Below, piece after piece: positions 1-12,052 of a stretch of DNA of 64,000 nt. The translations under genes and the position numbers were made by a program. This DNA is from Cupriavidus necator N-1 (GTDB lineage Bacteria; Pseudomonadota; Gammaproteobacteria; Burkholderiales; Burkholderiaceae). Numbering within the stretch: position 1 is the first letter of the stretch; every line of letters starts with the position of its first letter. The DNA lies in the NCBI RefSeq assembly GCF_000219215.1, contig NC_015726.1, forward strand, positions 3,596,001-3,660,000, in the 5' to 3' direction. The notes below the pieces were generated by a model. It saw nothing but the letters and a program-made list of their open reading frames with translations. It did no database searches and was not told the origin of the DNA.

Positions 1-2346
<2,346 letters not shown>

Positions 2347-2630
2347 TATAACGAGTGTGTCTCGATTGCTCGAAACAGTCGCTACAGGATGAGTTCTCGC
2401 ATTTGTGCCGTATTCCAAGTCATCTTTCGATCACTTAAATACATTTTGGTTGATACAATCACAACCCGGTATCGCGTTTGTACTGCAGCGTCTCATCAAC
2501 GCTTCGCGACACCTTTACTACATCCCATATTTTTAAAGAACAGCCGATCATTCGATCGCTTGGCAATGCCAAATGCAAACGCTCAATGCTAAGCGCTTGC
2601 ATTTGACAACCAATCCAAGGTACCAGGTAG
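2347..2630 (-). other. Internal transcribed spacer between tRNA-Ala and 23S rRNA
   Basis: This 284-bp spacer has no gene. It holds a boxA-like antitermination element (complement GCTGTTCTTTAAA at 2532-2544) placed before the 23S gene, as is usual in bacterial rrn operons. The flanks should pair to form RNase III processing stems, but the partner beyond the 23S 3' end is outside the window. Confidence 0.75.
2532..2544 (-). promoter_or_regulatory. Spacer boxA antitermination element
   Basis: The complement reads GCTGTTCTTTAAA, close to the boxA consensus TGCTCTTTAACA bound by NusB/NusE. Its place between tRNA-Ala and 23S matches the spacer boxA of other rrn operons. Confidence 0.6.
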
Positions 2631-2706
2631 TGGTGGAGGATGACGGGATCGAACCGACGACCCCCTGCTTGCAAAGCAGGTGCTCTCCCAGCTGAGCTAA
2701 TCCCCC
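2631..2706 (-). tRNA. tRNA-Ala (anticodon TGC)
   Basis: A 76-nt cloverleaf on the minus strand starts GGGGGATTAG, has the anticodon loop around TGC, a GGTTCGATCC T-arm and an encoded CCA end. It is the second spacer tRNA of the rrn operon, 11 bp from tRNA-Ile. Confidence 0.98.
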
Positions 2707-2717
2707 TTCGGATAACT

Positions 2718-2794
2718 TGGTGGGTCTGGTAGGACTTGAACCTACGACCCCCGCCTTATCAAGACGGTGCTCTAACCACCTGAGCTACAGACCC
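2718..2794 (-). tRNA. tRNA-Ile (anticodon GAT)
   Basis: A 77-nt cloverleaf on the minus strand starts GGGTCTGTAG, has anticodon GAT in the loop of CTTGATAAG, a GGTTCAAGTCC T-arm and an encoded CCA end. It is the first tRNA after 16S, the usual Ile-Ala pair. Confidence 0.98.
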
Positions 2795-2853
2795 TTGGCT
2801 GTAACAGCAAACAAACCGATAAGTGTGAACGCTAGGCTTGAGACACAAGCCTC

Positions 2854-4388
<1,535 letters not shown>

Positions 4389-4573
4389 AATCTCTGTGTG
4401 GAAGCCTCGCGGCTCCCTCGCTCTTTCGAGCGGTCGCTCACTCTCAGAAAACTGACTGACCAGATCCGAAGACCCAGTCACGTTTTGCTGTGCGAGCACT
4501 GTATAACTTGTGAAGCAACACTGTCCGAAGACAGCGGCGTCCGCTACCCAGCGCCCACACTTATCGGTTGTTT

Positions 4574-4588
4574 GGTTGTTAAAGAACT
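4574..4588 (-). promoter_or_regulatory. Leader boxA antitermination element
   Basis: The complement reads AGTTCTTTAACAACC, matching the boxA core TTCTTTAACA. It lies between the rrn promoter and the 16S gene, where the NusB-NusE antitermination complex is loaded. Confidence 0.65.
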
Positions 4589-4643
4589 TCGCTGCCGGCT
4601 TTGCCGTTCAGCGCTGCTGCGTTGTCTGCAGCAGAGAAACGAG

Positions 4644-4672
4644 ATTATGCAGAGCTTTCTTCGTTTCGTCAA
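4644..4672 (-). promoter_or_regulatory. rRNA operon sigma-70 promoter
   Basis: On the minus strand a -35 TTGACG (4667-4672) and a -10 CATAAT (4644-4649) are separated by exactly 17 bp. The sequence just upstream on that strand begins with an A run (complement of 4682-4690), as in UP elements. The predicted start is near 4638, giving a leader of about 250 nt. Confidence 0.75.
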
Positions 4673-5005
4673 CCGTTTCAGCAACTTTTTTCGCTGCGGC
4701 CGGCGCGCTAACTTCGCTGCGCCAACCTACCCGGTCGACCCCGCAAACCCTTGCTGCGTCTGCTTTGCAGCGCTGCGTTGTGTTGCGAGGGGGCGAATAT
4801 TAAGGGACGCAGGACCGACTGGCAAGCGATTTCGCGAAATAATTCGAAGTACTCGAAAAAGCGGCGCATGGGGCGCAAATGTCGCGCTGGTGACAACATT
4901 CAGCAACGCCTCGGCTTAAGCTGGCGCCGTGGGCGTTGGCCCAACCCGAAACGCCTTCCTCTATATAGCCGTCGAATGCCAAGCAGAGCAGTTGAAGGAG
5001 ACAAG

Positions 5006-6679
5006 ATGACCCGACCCGTGACGCCCGGCCTCTCCCTGGTCGCCGGCAGCACCGACATCCCCCTGTCTGATCAGACGATTCCGGCACTGCTGGCGCGCTC
5101 TGTCGCCGCAAACCCGGACGGCCCGGCCGTGGTGTTCCGCGAGCATGGCGTGCGCTGGAACTGGGCGGAGTTCAGCGACCAGGTCGATCGCCTGGCCAGC
5201 GGCCTGCTCCAGCGCGGCATCCAACCGGGCGACCGCGTCGGCATCTGGGCGCCGAACCGGCCCGAATGGCTGGTGACTCAGTTCGCCACCGCGCGCATCG
5301 GCGCCATCCTGGTCAATATCAACCCGGCCTACCGCCAGGCGGAGCTGGAATATGCGCTGAACAAGGCGGGCGTGCGCATGCTGATCACGGCCGCGCGTTT
5401 CAAGAGCAGCGACTACCTGGCCACCCTGCAGGCGCTGGCGCCGGAACTGGCCGAGGCCGAGCCGGGTGCGCTGCGCGCCGCACGGCTGCCTCGGCTGCAG
5501 TGGGTGGTCCGCATGGGATCCGAGGCGACGCCCGGCATGCTCAATTACGATGCACTCCTGGCCGAACCCGATACTGCGCGCCTGGACGCGGTGACCGCGA
5601 CGCTCTCCGCGCACGATGCCATCAATATCCAGTTCACCAGCGGCACCACCGGCAACCCCAAGGGCGCCACCCTGACGCATCACAACGTGGTCAACAACGG
5701 CCGCTTTGTCGCCATGGCGATGTGCCTTGGCGACAGTGACGTACTGTGCATCCCGGTACCGCTCTATCACTGCTTCGGCATGGTGCTGTCGGTGCTGGCC
5801 TGCGTCTCGGTCGGCGCCTGCATGGTGTTCCCGGGCGAGGCCTTCGATCCGCTCGCGACCATGCAGGCGGCCAGCGAGGAACGTTGTACCGCCCTGCATG
5901 GCGTGCCGACCATGTTTATCGCCCAGCTGGACCATCCGGAGTTCAGCCGCTTCGACTTCTCGACCCTGCGCACCGGCATCATGGCCGGCGCCCCCTGCCC
6001 GATCGAGGTCATGAAGCGCGTGGTGGCCGACATGCATATGTCCGAGGTCACCATTGCCTATGGCATGACCGAAACCAGCCCGGTCTCGTTCCAGAGCGCC
6101 ACCGACGATCCGCTGGACAAGCGCGTCGCCACCGTCGGGCGGGTGCAACCGCACCTGGAATGCAAGGTGGTCGACGCCCTCGGCGAGGTCGTGCCGACCG
6201 GCGCCACCGGCGAGCTTTGCACCCGCGGCTATTCCGTGATGCAAGGCTACTGGGAAGACGACGAGCGCACCCGCGAGGCCATCCGCGACGGCTGGATGCA
6301 CACCGGCGACCTCGCCACCATTGACGACAAGGGCTACTGCAACATCGTCGGCCGGGTCAAGGACATGCTGATCCGCGGTGGCGAGAACATTTACCCGCGC
6401 GAGATCGAGGAATTCCTGTTCCGCCATCCCAAGGTGCAGGCGGTGCAGGTCTTTGGCGTGCCTGACCAGAAGTACGGCGAGGAGGTCTGCGCCTGGATTG
6501 TGCTCAAACCCGGCCAGTCCGCCACCGAGGACGAGATCCGGACGTTCTGCCGTGACCAGATCGCCCACTACAAGATTCCGCGCTATATCCGCTTTGTCTC
6601 GGAAATGCCGATGACTGTGACGGGCAAGGTGCAGAAGTTTGTCATGCGCGACACCATGATTCATGATCTGGGACTTTAG
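5006..6679 (+). CDS. AMP-binding fatty acyl-CoA ligase
   Basis: A 557-aa member of the adenylate-forming (ANL) superfamily, which activates a carboxylic acid with ATP and joins it to CoA. The P-loop motif [11 protein letters not shown] is at about residues 209-219, the YGMTETSP motif near 352, TGDLATID near 434, the hinge-type [16 protein letters not shown] just after it, and the C-terminal catalytic-lysine segment TGKVQKF near 538. The start is chosen at the ATG preceded by GAAGGAGACAAG; the open frame extends further upstream without a binding site. The whole-length pattern fits medium/long-chain acyl-CoA synthetases of the ACSF2/FadD group. The substrate cannot be told from sequence. It stands alone beside the rrn operon. 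Confidence 0.9.
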   Translation: MTRPVTPGLSLVAGSTDIPLSDQTIPALLARSVAANPDGPAVVFREHGVRWNWAEFSDQVDRLASGLLQRGIQPGDRVGIWAPNRPEWLVTQFATARIGAILVNINPAYRQAELEYALNKAGVRMLITAARFKSSDYLATLQALAPELAEAEPGALRAARLPRLQWVVRMGSEATPGMLNYDALLAEPDTARLDAVTATLSAHDAINIQFTSGTTGNPKGATLTHHNVVNNGRFVAMAMCLGDSDVLCIPVPLYHCFGMVLSVLACVSVGACMVFPGEAFDPLATMQAASEERCTALHGVPTMFIAQLDHPEFSRFDFSTLRTGIMAGAPCPIEVMKRVVADMHMSEVTIAYGMTETSPVSFQSATDDPLDKRVATVGRVQPHLECKVVDALGEVVPTGATGELCTRGYSVMQGYWEDDERTREAIRDGWMHTGDLATIDDKGYCNIVGRVKDMLIRGGENIYPREIEEFLFRHPKVQAVQVFGVPDQKYGEEVCAWIVLKPGQSATEDEIRTFCRDQIAHYKIPRYIRFVSEMPMTVTGKVQKFVMRDTMIHDLGL

Positions 6680-6719
6680 CCGGACGCACTCGCGTCGGCA
6701 GACATGAGCGGGATCCTCC

Positions 6720-7106
6720 ATGACCATCCGAATCGTAAGACTCGGCGCGCCGCGCGCGGCCGATGAAGGCCTGCGCATCGGCACCGTGCGCCGGCCGCCG
6801 CGGGGCGTGCCCAAATCCGAGTTTGCCAGCCGCGATTTCTACGATGTCTGGTATCCCGTGCTGTCGCCATCGTCCGAACTGGTGGCCCAGGCGCTGCAGG
6901 CCACCGATGACAAGCAATGGCGGGCGTTCGTGCGGCACTTCCGCAAGGAAATGGCCGCGCCGGACCCCAGCCGCACGCTAGACCTGCTGGCGGCGCTGTC
7001 GCACCAGACCAATTTCTCGGTAGGCTGCTACTGCGAGAATGAGGCGCACTGCCACCGCTCGGTCCTGCGCAAGCTGCTGGCCGAACGCGGGGCCGTGATC
7101 GGCTGA
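6720..7106 (+). CDS. DUF488 family protein
   Basis: A 128-aa cytosolic protein. The family signature is clear: an N-terminal IRIVRLG strand, an FYDVWYPVLSPS segment, and a C-terminal GCYCENEAHCHRSVLRKLL motif with Cys and His residues typical of DUF488. The biochemical role of the family is not established. It lies 40 bp after the acyl-CoA ligase on the same strand, so the two may be cotranscribed. A GCGGGATCC-type binding site precedes the ATG. Confidence 0.85.
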   Translation: MTIRIVRLGAPRAADEGLRIGTVRRPPRGVPKSEFASRDFYDVWYPVLSPSSELVAQALQATDDKQWRAFVRHFRKEMAAPDPSRTLDLLAALSHQTNFSVGCYCENEAHCHRSVLRKLLAERGAVIG

Positions 7107-7163
7107 GCTGCACGCCGTGCCGGGGATCTCCCCGGCTTTGATTCCCCCGCTTCCCGCATTCCG

Positions 7164-8408
7164 ATGGCCCTGAACGTTGTCTGGCTCGGTTTCTTCCTGA
7201 TTTCCTTTGTCGCCGCCTGCGTCCGCCTGGCCAGCGGCGATCTCACCGTGTTCCCCGCCATGCTGGCGAGCCTGTTCGACAGCGCGCGCACGGCCTTCGA
7301 GATCGCGCTCGGCCTGGCCGGGGTGATGAGCCTGTGGCTTGGCATCATGCGCATCGGCGAGCGCGCCGGCGTGGTCGATGCCTTCGCCCGGCTGGTGAAC
7401 CCGCTGCTGCGCCATTTCTTCCCCGGCGTGCCGCAGGGCCATCCGGCACAGGGGGCGATGATGATGAACGTGTCGGCCAACCTGCTCGGGCTGGACAATG
7501 CCGCGACGCCGCTCGGCCTGAATGCCATGCGCGAGCTGCAGACGCTGAACCGGCGCCCGGACGTCGCCACCGATGCGCAGATCATGTTCATCGTGCTGAA
7601 TACGGCCGGGCTGACGCTGATTCCGACCTCGGTGATCGCGATCCGGCAGGCCATTGCGGTCAAGCAGGGGCTGGTGGGTTTCAATGCGGCAGATATCTTC
7701 CTGCCGACGCTGCTGGCCACCGGCGGCTCATGCCTGGCCGGCCTGCTGGCAGTGGCGTGGGTGCAGCGGCTGAACCTGCTGCGCCCGGCCGTGCTGGTGG
7801 CGTTCGGGCTGGTCGCGGCGCTACTGGGCGGGATGTTCGCCTGGCTGCGGCACGCGCCGCCGGAGCAGGTCGGCAGCGTGACGGCACTGGCCGGCGCCGG
7901 CTTCATCCTGTCACTGATCACGCTGTTCCTGGTCTGCGGCGCGCTGCGCCGGGTCAATGTCTATGAAGCCTTTATCGATGGCGCCAAGGAAGGCTTTGGC
8001 GTCGCCGTGCAAATCATTCCCTACCTGGTGGCGATCCTCGTAGCCATCGGCCTGTTCCGGGCCACCGGCTGCATGGACGTGCTAATGGGCTGGCTGACGC
8101 TGGGCTTCGCCCAACTGGGCGTCAATACGGACTTCGTGCCGGCGCTGCCGGTCGGGCTGATGAAGATCCTGTCCGGCGCCGGCGCGCGCGGGCTGATGGT
8201 GGATGTGATGACGACCTATGGGGTGGACTCGTTCCAGGGACGGCTGGCCGCGATCATCCAGGGCTCGACCGAGACCACTTTCTATGTGCTCGCGGTCTAC
8301 TTCGGCAGCATCAATGTGCGCAATACGCGCCATGCGCTCGGTTGTGCGCTGGTGGCCGATGCTGCCGGGATCGTGTGTGCGGTAGGTGCCGCCTATCTGT
8401 TCCGTTAG
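7164..8408 (+). CDS. SpmA-SpmB-like fused nucleoside-recognition membrane protein
   Basis: A 414-aa integral membrane protein made of two related halves. Residues about 1-195 resemble spore maturation protein A, with the conserved NVSANLLGLDNAATPLGLNAM segment, and about 250-414 resemble SpmB, with a SGAGARGLMVDVM segment and GSTETTFYVLAVYFG. Both halves belong to the nucleoside-recognition (Gate) domain group. At least eight hydrophobic segments are visible. Fused SpmAB proteins are common in non-sporulating Gram-negatives, where their transport role is unknown. No strong ribosome binding site precedes the ATG. It lies 57 bp downstream of the DUF488 gene. Confidence 0.85.
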   Translation: MALNVVWLGFFLISFVAACVRLASGDLTVFPAMLASLFDSARTAFEIALGLAGVMSLWLGIMRIGERAGVVDAFARLVNPLLRHFFPGVPQGHPAQGAMMMNVSANLLGLDNAATPLGLNAMRELQTLNRRPDVATDAQIMFIVLNTAGLTLIPTSVIAIRQAIAVKQGLVGFNAADIFLPTLLATGGSCLAGLLAVAWVQRLNLLRPAVLVAFGLVAALLGGMFAWLRHAPPEQVGSVTALAGAGFILSLITLFLVCGALRRVNVYEAFIDGAKEGFGVAVQIIPYLVAILVAIGLFRATGCMDVLMGWLTLGFAQLGVNTDFVPALPVGLMKILSGAGARGLMVDVMTTYGVDSFQGRLAAIIQGSTETTFYVLAVYFGSINVRNTRHALGCALVADAAGIVCAVGAAYLFR

Positions 8409-8493
8409 GACACGGCTCGATCGTTGGAAACCGGAATTTGTCGCATCGATACAACGTCATTGTGCGTATTGTCAGACATTGACACATGACCGC

Positions 8494-8522
8494 TTGGTGC
8501 GTCGCAACAAACCAGGTATAGT
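8494..8522 (+). promoter_or_regulatory. Promoter of candidate small RNA
   Basis: A -35 TTGGTG (8494-8499) and -10 TATAGT (8517-8522) are separated by 17 bp. An inverted repeat TGTCA-N5-TGACA lies just upstream at 8470-8484 and could be a regulator site. The predicted start is about 8529, with no open frame following. Confidence 0.6.
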
Positions 8523-8528
8523 GGAGTC

Positions 8529-8588
8529 TGTCTCCTCCACCACCTCGGTGGATTCCAACCCACGCACAACCTGCGTGGGTTTTTTTTC
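8529..8588 (+). ncRNA. Candidate C-rich small RNA (about 60 nt)
   Basis: A promoter ending at 8522 is followed by a short sequence with no coding potential. It contains a UCUCCUCC stretch (8531-8538), a first hairpin TCCACC-acctc-GGTGGA (8536-8541 with 8547-8552), and a terminal hairpin AACCCACGCA-caacc-TGCGTGGGTT followed by a T run. Exposed CCUCC motifs resembling the anti-Shine-Dalgarno sequence, plus a Rho-independent end, are typical of trans-acting riboregulators. It could instead be a leader attenuator, but the FUSC start lies over 220 bp further on with its own promoter-like sequence. No known RNA family was recognised. Confidence 0.45.
8557..8587 (+). terminator. Strong Rho-independent terminator
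   Basis: A 10-bp perfect stem (8557-8566 with 8572-8581), a 5-nt CAACC loop, and a run of T residues continuing to 8587. It ends the candidate small RNA and could also stop read-through from the SpmAB-like gene. Confidence 0.9.
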
Positions 8589-8711
8589 GCCTTCGCGCCG
8601 GAACGGTCACAACCCCTGTGCACGTTTGCCCCTGCTGGCGCTGCAATCGTGCTTGGGGCCTCGCCACGCGGCTTTCTCGCCCCAACGTGGTGCGGCGAGC
8701 CGCTGCTGTGG

Positions 8712-8732
8712 GCAACAAACCAGCTTTGTTGC
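8712..8732. promoter_or_regulatory. Inverted repeat upstream of FUSC gene, possible operator
   Basis: A perfect 8-bp inverted repeat, GCAACAAA and TTTGTTGC, flanks CCAGC. It overlaps the -35-like TTGTTG at 8726. The left arm with its flank, GCAACAAACCAG, is also found inside the small RNA promoter spacer at 8504-8515, which suggests a shared regulator site. No regulator gene is adjacent. Confidence 0.35.
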
Positions 8733-8809
8733 AACGCAGCAAACGGTATCGTAGAGTGGTCTCACGACGGGCGCCCGACCTGGCTGGCTCGCGTGGATCC
8801 TGGCCCCGC

Positions 8810-10927
8810 ATGTTCGCCTCCGCCCTCCTTGCCCGCTACTGGCCTGACCCCATGCTGCTCCGGCGCGGGATCATCTATGCGCTGTCGTTCCTGGCCCTTG
8901 CCGGTATTGGCTGGCTGACCGGGGATGCAGGCTACCTGTGGTCGGCCACGGCCTCGATCTGGGCCTGCCTGGCGGACCGGCAAGGCACGGCGTCGGCACG
9001 GCTTTCCAGCCTGGGAGCGGTCGGCATTGGCGGGGCGGTGGCCAGCGCGCTGGGCGCGGCCGTGGCGCCGACGCCCTGGCTGGCCGTGCTGGTGGTGATG
9101 GCGGGAGGGCTTGCCGCAGGCCTGGCAGAGACGCGCGGCCCGGCCAGTGCGCTCGCGGCCAAGCTGCTCTATGTCGTGCTGGTGGCCGCGTGCCTGCAGC
9201 CTGCGGCCGGGCCTGACCTGGCCGTGCAGGCCCTGCAGAGCGGGCTCGACTTCCTACGCGGCGGCGTGTTCGCGTGCCTGGCTTGCCTGGCGCTGATCCC
9301 TTCGGCCCGCGACGACCGGCCGCGCACCGAGATCGTGGCCGCCTACGACGCGCTGGTCCGGCTCGCCACGGCACTCGCCGACACCCGCCACGGCAATGAC
9401 CTCGCCACCTGCAAGCAGGACATCCGCAACCGCATCGAGGCCGCGCGCCGGGCCATCGAGGCCCGACGCAGCCTGCACGACCCCAGCAGTCTCCTGCACT
9501 ATGCCTATGCCGTGGGTGTCGCCGACGCCCTGTTTGCGCTGCTGATCGTCGCGGGCGAACTGCGCGAGCGCGCCGGCGCCGCCCATGGCTTGCCGATGCA
9601 GCCGCCGTTGCGTCATATCGCGCGCTGTGTCGCCGACGCCCGGGAGCAAGTCGGCCAGGCACTGGCGCGGCACGCGCCCGACCTGCCGGCGTTGAGCGCG
9701 GCGCTGCGCCACGAACTGCGGCGACTGACCGCGCCCGTGGCCAATGCCAGCGCACCGCCCCCCTATCAGTCGGCACTATCCGCCCTGGCGCACCATCCGG
9801 ATTTCGACCGATGGCGCGCAAGCTTCCGCTGGCCGCGGCGCGGCATCGGGCACGGGCTAGCCCAGATGCTGCGCGGGCTGGCCGACCACGCCGCAGGCGA
9901 TGCCCTGGTCACGCGCCACGCCCTGCGGCTGGCGCTGGCCGGCAGCCTCAGCCTGGTGCCGGCGCAGTGGTGGCGGCTGGACCACGGCTACTGGGTGGCG
10001 GTGACCGTGATCATGGTGCTCAGCCCCCAACTGCAGACCACCCGGCAGGTTTCCGTGAAACGCTTTGCGGGCTCGCTGGCGGGCGCCCTGTGCGCCTGTG
10101 TGATTGGCCTGCTCCATCCGGCGCCGGTGGTGGCGCTGGGCATCAGCGCGGCCTTCCTGGCCGGGGCTTATGCCAGCCGCCTCGCCGGGCAGCCCGGGGC
10201 ATTCGCGTTCTGCCTGACGCCGGCCGTGATCCTGTTCTCATGGGTGGGCGCGCCGGCCGTCGACAGCAGCCACTTTGCCGCGCTGCGCGGCATCGACACC
10301 GCGCTCGGCTGCCTGATCGCGCTGGCGACTTACTTTGTGCTGGCACCGCGCGTGGAAATGTCGCGCGTGTTCCGCCATGCCGTCGACGCGGTGGCGGTCA
10401 ACGCGGTCTACCTGCGTGCCGCCTTCGCCGCCAGCCGCGTGGCTGAGGCCGCGACGCCGCGCGCCGTGCTGCGGCTGGAAGCCTTGCGCATTGCCGCCGG
10501 CCGGGCTTCCACCCGCGCCGAACTCACGCTGGCACAGGCCGCCGGCGCGCTCGCGCCCGACTATGCCGGGGCCTACCAGCGCGTGCATGCGTGCGCGCGC
10601 CGCATGGCCGCGCTGGCCGGCGTGGTGCGAGCCGGGGTGGAGTCGGGCGTTTTCACGCTGCCCGCCGGTGCTGAAGTGCGCATGCTCCTGACGCAACTGG
10701 AAGCGCAACTGGCCGAGCTGGCGATGCGGCCGGGCCTGGCAGACACTACCGGCAGCGCCGAGCGCCCCGCGCTACCACCCGCTGCCGCGCTCGACGCCTT
10801 CCTGGCGGAACAGGCCGACTACGCCGCCGCGCATATCGCCGCCGCCCATGCCGCGGTGGCGGACCTGCGCACGCTGGGCGCGGCCGCGCGCAAGCTGCCG
10901 GGGCGGCGGCGGGCGCACAGCGGCTGA
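8810..10927 (+). CDS. FUSC-family inner-membrane efflux protein
   Basis: A 705-aa protein of the FUSC/aromatic-acid-exporter group (YccS, AaeB relatives). An N-terminal block of membrane helices (about residues 20-170) is followed by a long cytoplasmic alpha-helical part, a second membrane block (about 372-511, starting LALAGSLSLV and including HGYWVAVTVIMVLSPQ) and a helical C-terminal tail. This two-block layout is characteristic of the family; AaeB exports hydroxylated aromatic acids, but the substrate here is unknown. The start is placed at the first ATG giving a hydrophobic N-terminus; the binding site is weak (GGATCC). No partner AaeA-type membrane fusion gene follows. A terminator hairpin lies just downstream. 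Confidence 0.85.
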   Translation: MFASALLARYWPDPMLLRRGIIYALSFLALAGIGWLTGDAGYLWSATASIWACLADRQGTASARLSSLGAVGIGGAVASALGAAVAPTPWLAVLVVMAGGLAAGLAETRGPASALAAKLLYVVLVAACLQPAAGPDLAVQALQSGLDFLRGGVFACLACLALIPSARDDRPRTEIVAAYDALVRLATALADTRHGNDLATCKQDIRNRIEAARRAIEARRSLHDPSSLLHYAYAVGVADALFALLIVAGELRERAGAAHGLPMQPPLRHIARCVADAREQVGQALARHAPDLPALSAALRHELRRLTAPVANASAPPPYQSALSALAHHPDFDRWRASFRWPRRGIGHGLAQMLRGLADHAAGDALVTRHALRLALAGSLSLVPAQWWRLDHGYWVAVTVIMVLSPQLQTTRQVSVKRFAGSLAGALCACVIGLLHPAPVVALGISAAFLAGAYASRLAGQPGAFAFCLTPAVILFSWVGAPAVDSSHFAALRGIDTALGCLIALATYFVLAPRVEMSRVFRHAVDAVAVNAVYLRAAFAASRVAEAATPRAVLRLEALRIAAGRASTRAELTLAQAAGALAPDYAGAYQRVHACARRMAALAGVVRAGVESGVFTLPAGAEVRMLLTQLEAQLAELAMRPGLADTTGSAERPALPPAAALDAFLAEQADYAAAHIAAAHAAVADLRTLGAAARKLPGRRRAHSG

Positions 10928-10954
10928 GCGGAACCAAAAAAGAAGGTTGCCGGA

Positions 10955-10979
10955 CCGGCCAGCGGACTGGCCGGGCTTT
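10955..10979 (+). terminator. Hairpin terminator after FUSC gene
   Basis: A perfect 8-bp stem CCGGCCAG with CTGGCCGG around a CGGA loop, followed by a short GCTTT tail. The T run is weak, so termination may be partial. Confidence 0.55.
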
Positions 10980-11039
10980 ACGGAACGCGGCGATGGCCTA
11001 TATTGATTGAATACGCCCGCCGCCAGCACGAGGCACGCC

Positions 11040-11318
11040 ATGTCCGACATCACGTTCCCTCGCAGCCTCCCGACCTACTGCGCAGCCAGCCTCACGCTGT
11101 CCTGCCCTGCGACGGTCAACGGCAGTCCCACCTTGTATTCCGTCACCGCCGAGGCCCTCGAGGCCCATTTCGGCGCGCGTTCGCCGCGCGAGGAAGACCT
11201 GGTCGCAGCCTTCACCAGCAACCGCCAGCGCATCGAGCGCCTGGCCGAAAGCCTGTTCGAGTTGACCGAGGCGCGCGAGATCGTGCTGCGCAGCGGCCAT
11301 TTCCGCTTCGCCGGCTGA
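11040..11318 (+). CDS. DUF1488 family protein
   Basis: A 92-aa cytosolic protein that fits the DUF1488 family: a Cys-containing first strand, a SVTAEALEAHFG segment matching the family's conserved helix, and a helical second half ending EIVLRSGHF. Function of the family is unknown. The start is taken at the ATG of MSDITFP; an ATG 33 bp upstream would add residues without a better binding site. It stands alone and converges on the usp gene, with a shared hairpin between. Confidence 0.75.
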   Translation: MSDITFPRSLPTYCAASLTLSCPATVNGSPTLYSVTAEALEAHFGARSPREEDLVAAFTSNRQRIERLAESLFELTEAREIVLRSGHFRFAG

Positions 11319-11335
11319 ATCCCGTCAGTGTCCTG

Positions 11336-11355
11336 ACGCCCCCGATCGGGGGCGT
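11336..11355. terminator. Bidirectional hairpin between DUF1488 and usp genes
   Basis: A 20-bp perfect palindrome, ACGCCCCC-GATC-GGGGGCGT, lies between two convergent genes and has a GATTTC tail on the plus side. It probably acts for both strands, although the T runs are weak. Confidence 0.55.
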
Positions 11356-11370
11356 GATTTCATCGGCCAT

Positions 11371-11841
11371 TCAGTCGGCCTTCGCCTCGCCGCGCACCAG
11401 CAGCACCGGCATGGTGGACTGGCGTATCACCGCCTCGGCCACGCTGCCCAGTACCAGCCGGCGCACGCCGCGGCGTCCGTGCGTGCCGATCACCAGCAGG
11501 TCGGCGCCCCACTGGCGCGCGGCCTCGTTGATCGACGCCCCCATGTCGCCGGGCACCGGCGCTTCGGTCACCAGCCGGGTTTCATGCGCCACACCGGCCG
11601 CGGCCAGCCGCTGCGAGGCGGCCTGCAGCGCGCGCTGGCCGCTTTCCTCGAACGCCTTCTGCAGCTGGCTCGGGTCGTAGTACCCGGCATCGAACATGGG
11701 CGTGCCGGTGTCCACGACATAGAGGGCCAGCACGGTGGCGCCGCCCGGAGCCGCCACGCGGATGGCTTCGCCCAGCGCCAGGTCGGACGTGCTGCTGCCG
11801 TCCACCGCCACCACGATCTTGCTGTATGCCGTGCTAGTCAT
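11371..11841 (-). CDS. Universal stress protein (UspA family)
   Basis: A 156-aa single Usp domain. The N-terminus IVVAVDGSSTSDLAL has the nucleotide-binding aspartate, and the C-terminal GTHGRRGVRRLVLGSVAEAVI fits the ATP-binding G-2x-G-9x-G(S/T) motif, so it likely binds ATP. Such proteins are induced by stress and growth arrest. It is monocistronic, transcribed away from the paa operon. Confidence 0.93.
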   Translation of the reverse strand: MTSTAYSKIVVAVDGSSTSDLALGEAIRVAAPGGATVLALYVVDTGTPMFDAGYYDPSQLQKAFEESGQRALQAASQRLAAAGVAHETRLVTEAPVPGDMGASINEAARQWGADLLVIGTHGRRGVRRLVLGSVAEAVIRQSTMPVLLVRGEAKAD

Positions 11842-11972
11842 AGGTATTGCCTCCGTTGACAGGGAAAGGGATGGCGGCGGTAACGCCGCCTGCCTTCGAT
11901 CCTACCCGTGCGGCAGCCGCCACGTGGCGAGCAGGATCAAGCACGGGTCACGGTAGCGGGCTTTCCCTTAAA

Positions 11973-12000
11973 TTGACCGACCGGTCGGCATATATATAAT
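11973..12000 (+). promoter_or_regulatory. paa promoter with overlapping TetR-type operator
   Basis: A -35 TTGACC (11973-11978) and -10 TATAAT (11995-12000) are spaced by 16 bp. A perfect 12-bp palindrome CCGACCGGTCGG (11977-11988) lies over the -35 end and the spacer, where a repressor would block RNA polymerase. The ACCGACCGGTCGG form matches operators of TetR regulators of acyl-CoA and aromatic pathways. The TetR gene at 16969 at the end of the cluster is the likely binder, with phenylacetyl-CoA the likely inducer (inference). Confidence 0.8.
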
Positions 12001-12052
12001 AGGGCCAGTCGCTGTCCGCGATCCGAGCGGCATTCCCGCCAGAGGAGACAAT

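Larger units (their letters stand above)
4389..5005 (-). other. rrn leader and promoter region; no gene
   Basis: This 617-bp gap separates the 16S gene from the divergent acyl-CoA ligase. It contains the rRNA leader (about 4389-4638) with a boxA, a good minus-strand promoter at 4644-4672, and an A/T run upstream of it (4682-4690) that could act as an UP element. Nearer the ligase gene I see only its ribosome binding site; no convincing plus-strand promoter was found. Open frames here have no family features. Confidence 0.7.
8409..8809 (+). other. Intergenic region with candidate sRNA and duplicated promoter elements
   Basis: There is no protein gene here. The stretch contains an inverted repeat TGTCA-GACAT-TGACA (8470-8484), a sigma-70-like promoter (8494-8522), a candidate small RNA (8529-8588) ending in a strong terminator, and then a second promoter-like stretch (8726-8763) with a hairpin GCAACAAA-CCAGC-TTTGTTGC at 8712-8732 upstream of the FUSC gene. 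Confidence 0.6.

Noticed and set aside
4936..4967. Promoter TTGGCC ... TATATA for the acyl-CoA ligase
   Set aside because: Spacing is 20 bp and the -35 match is poor, so it is not listed as a feature.
4961..6814. A 617-codon minus-strand frame opposite the acyl-CoA ligase
   Set aside because: It is a shadow of a clear ligase gene, with His/Gly/Ala-rich composition and no domain.
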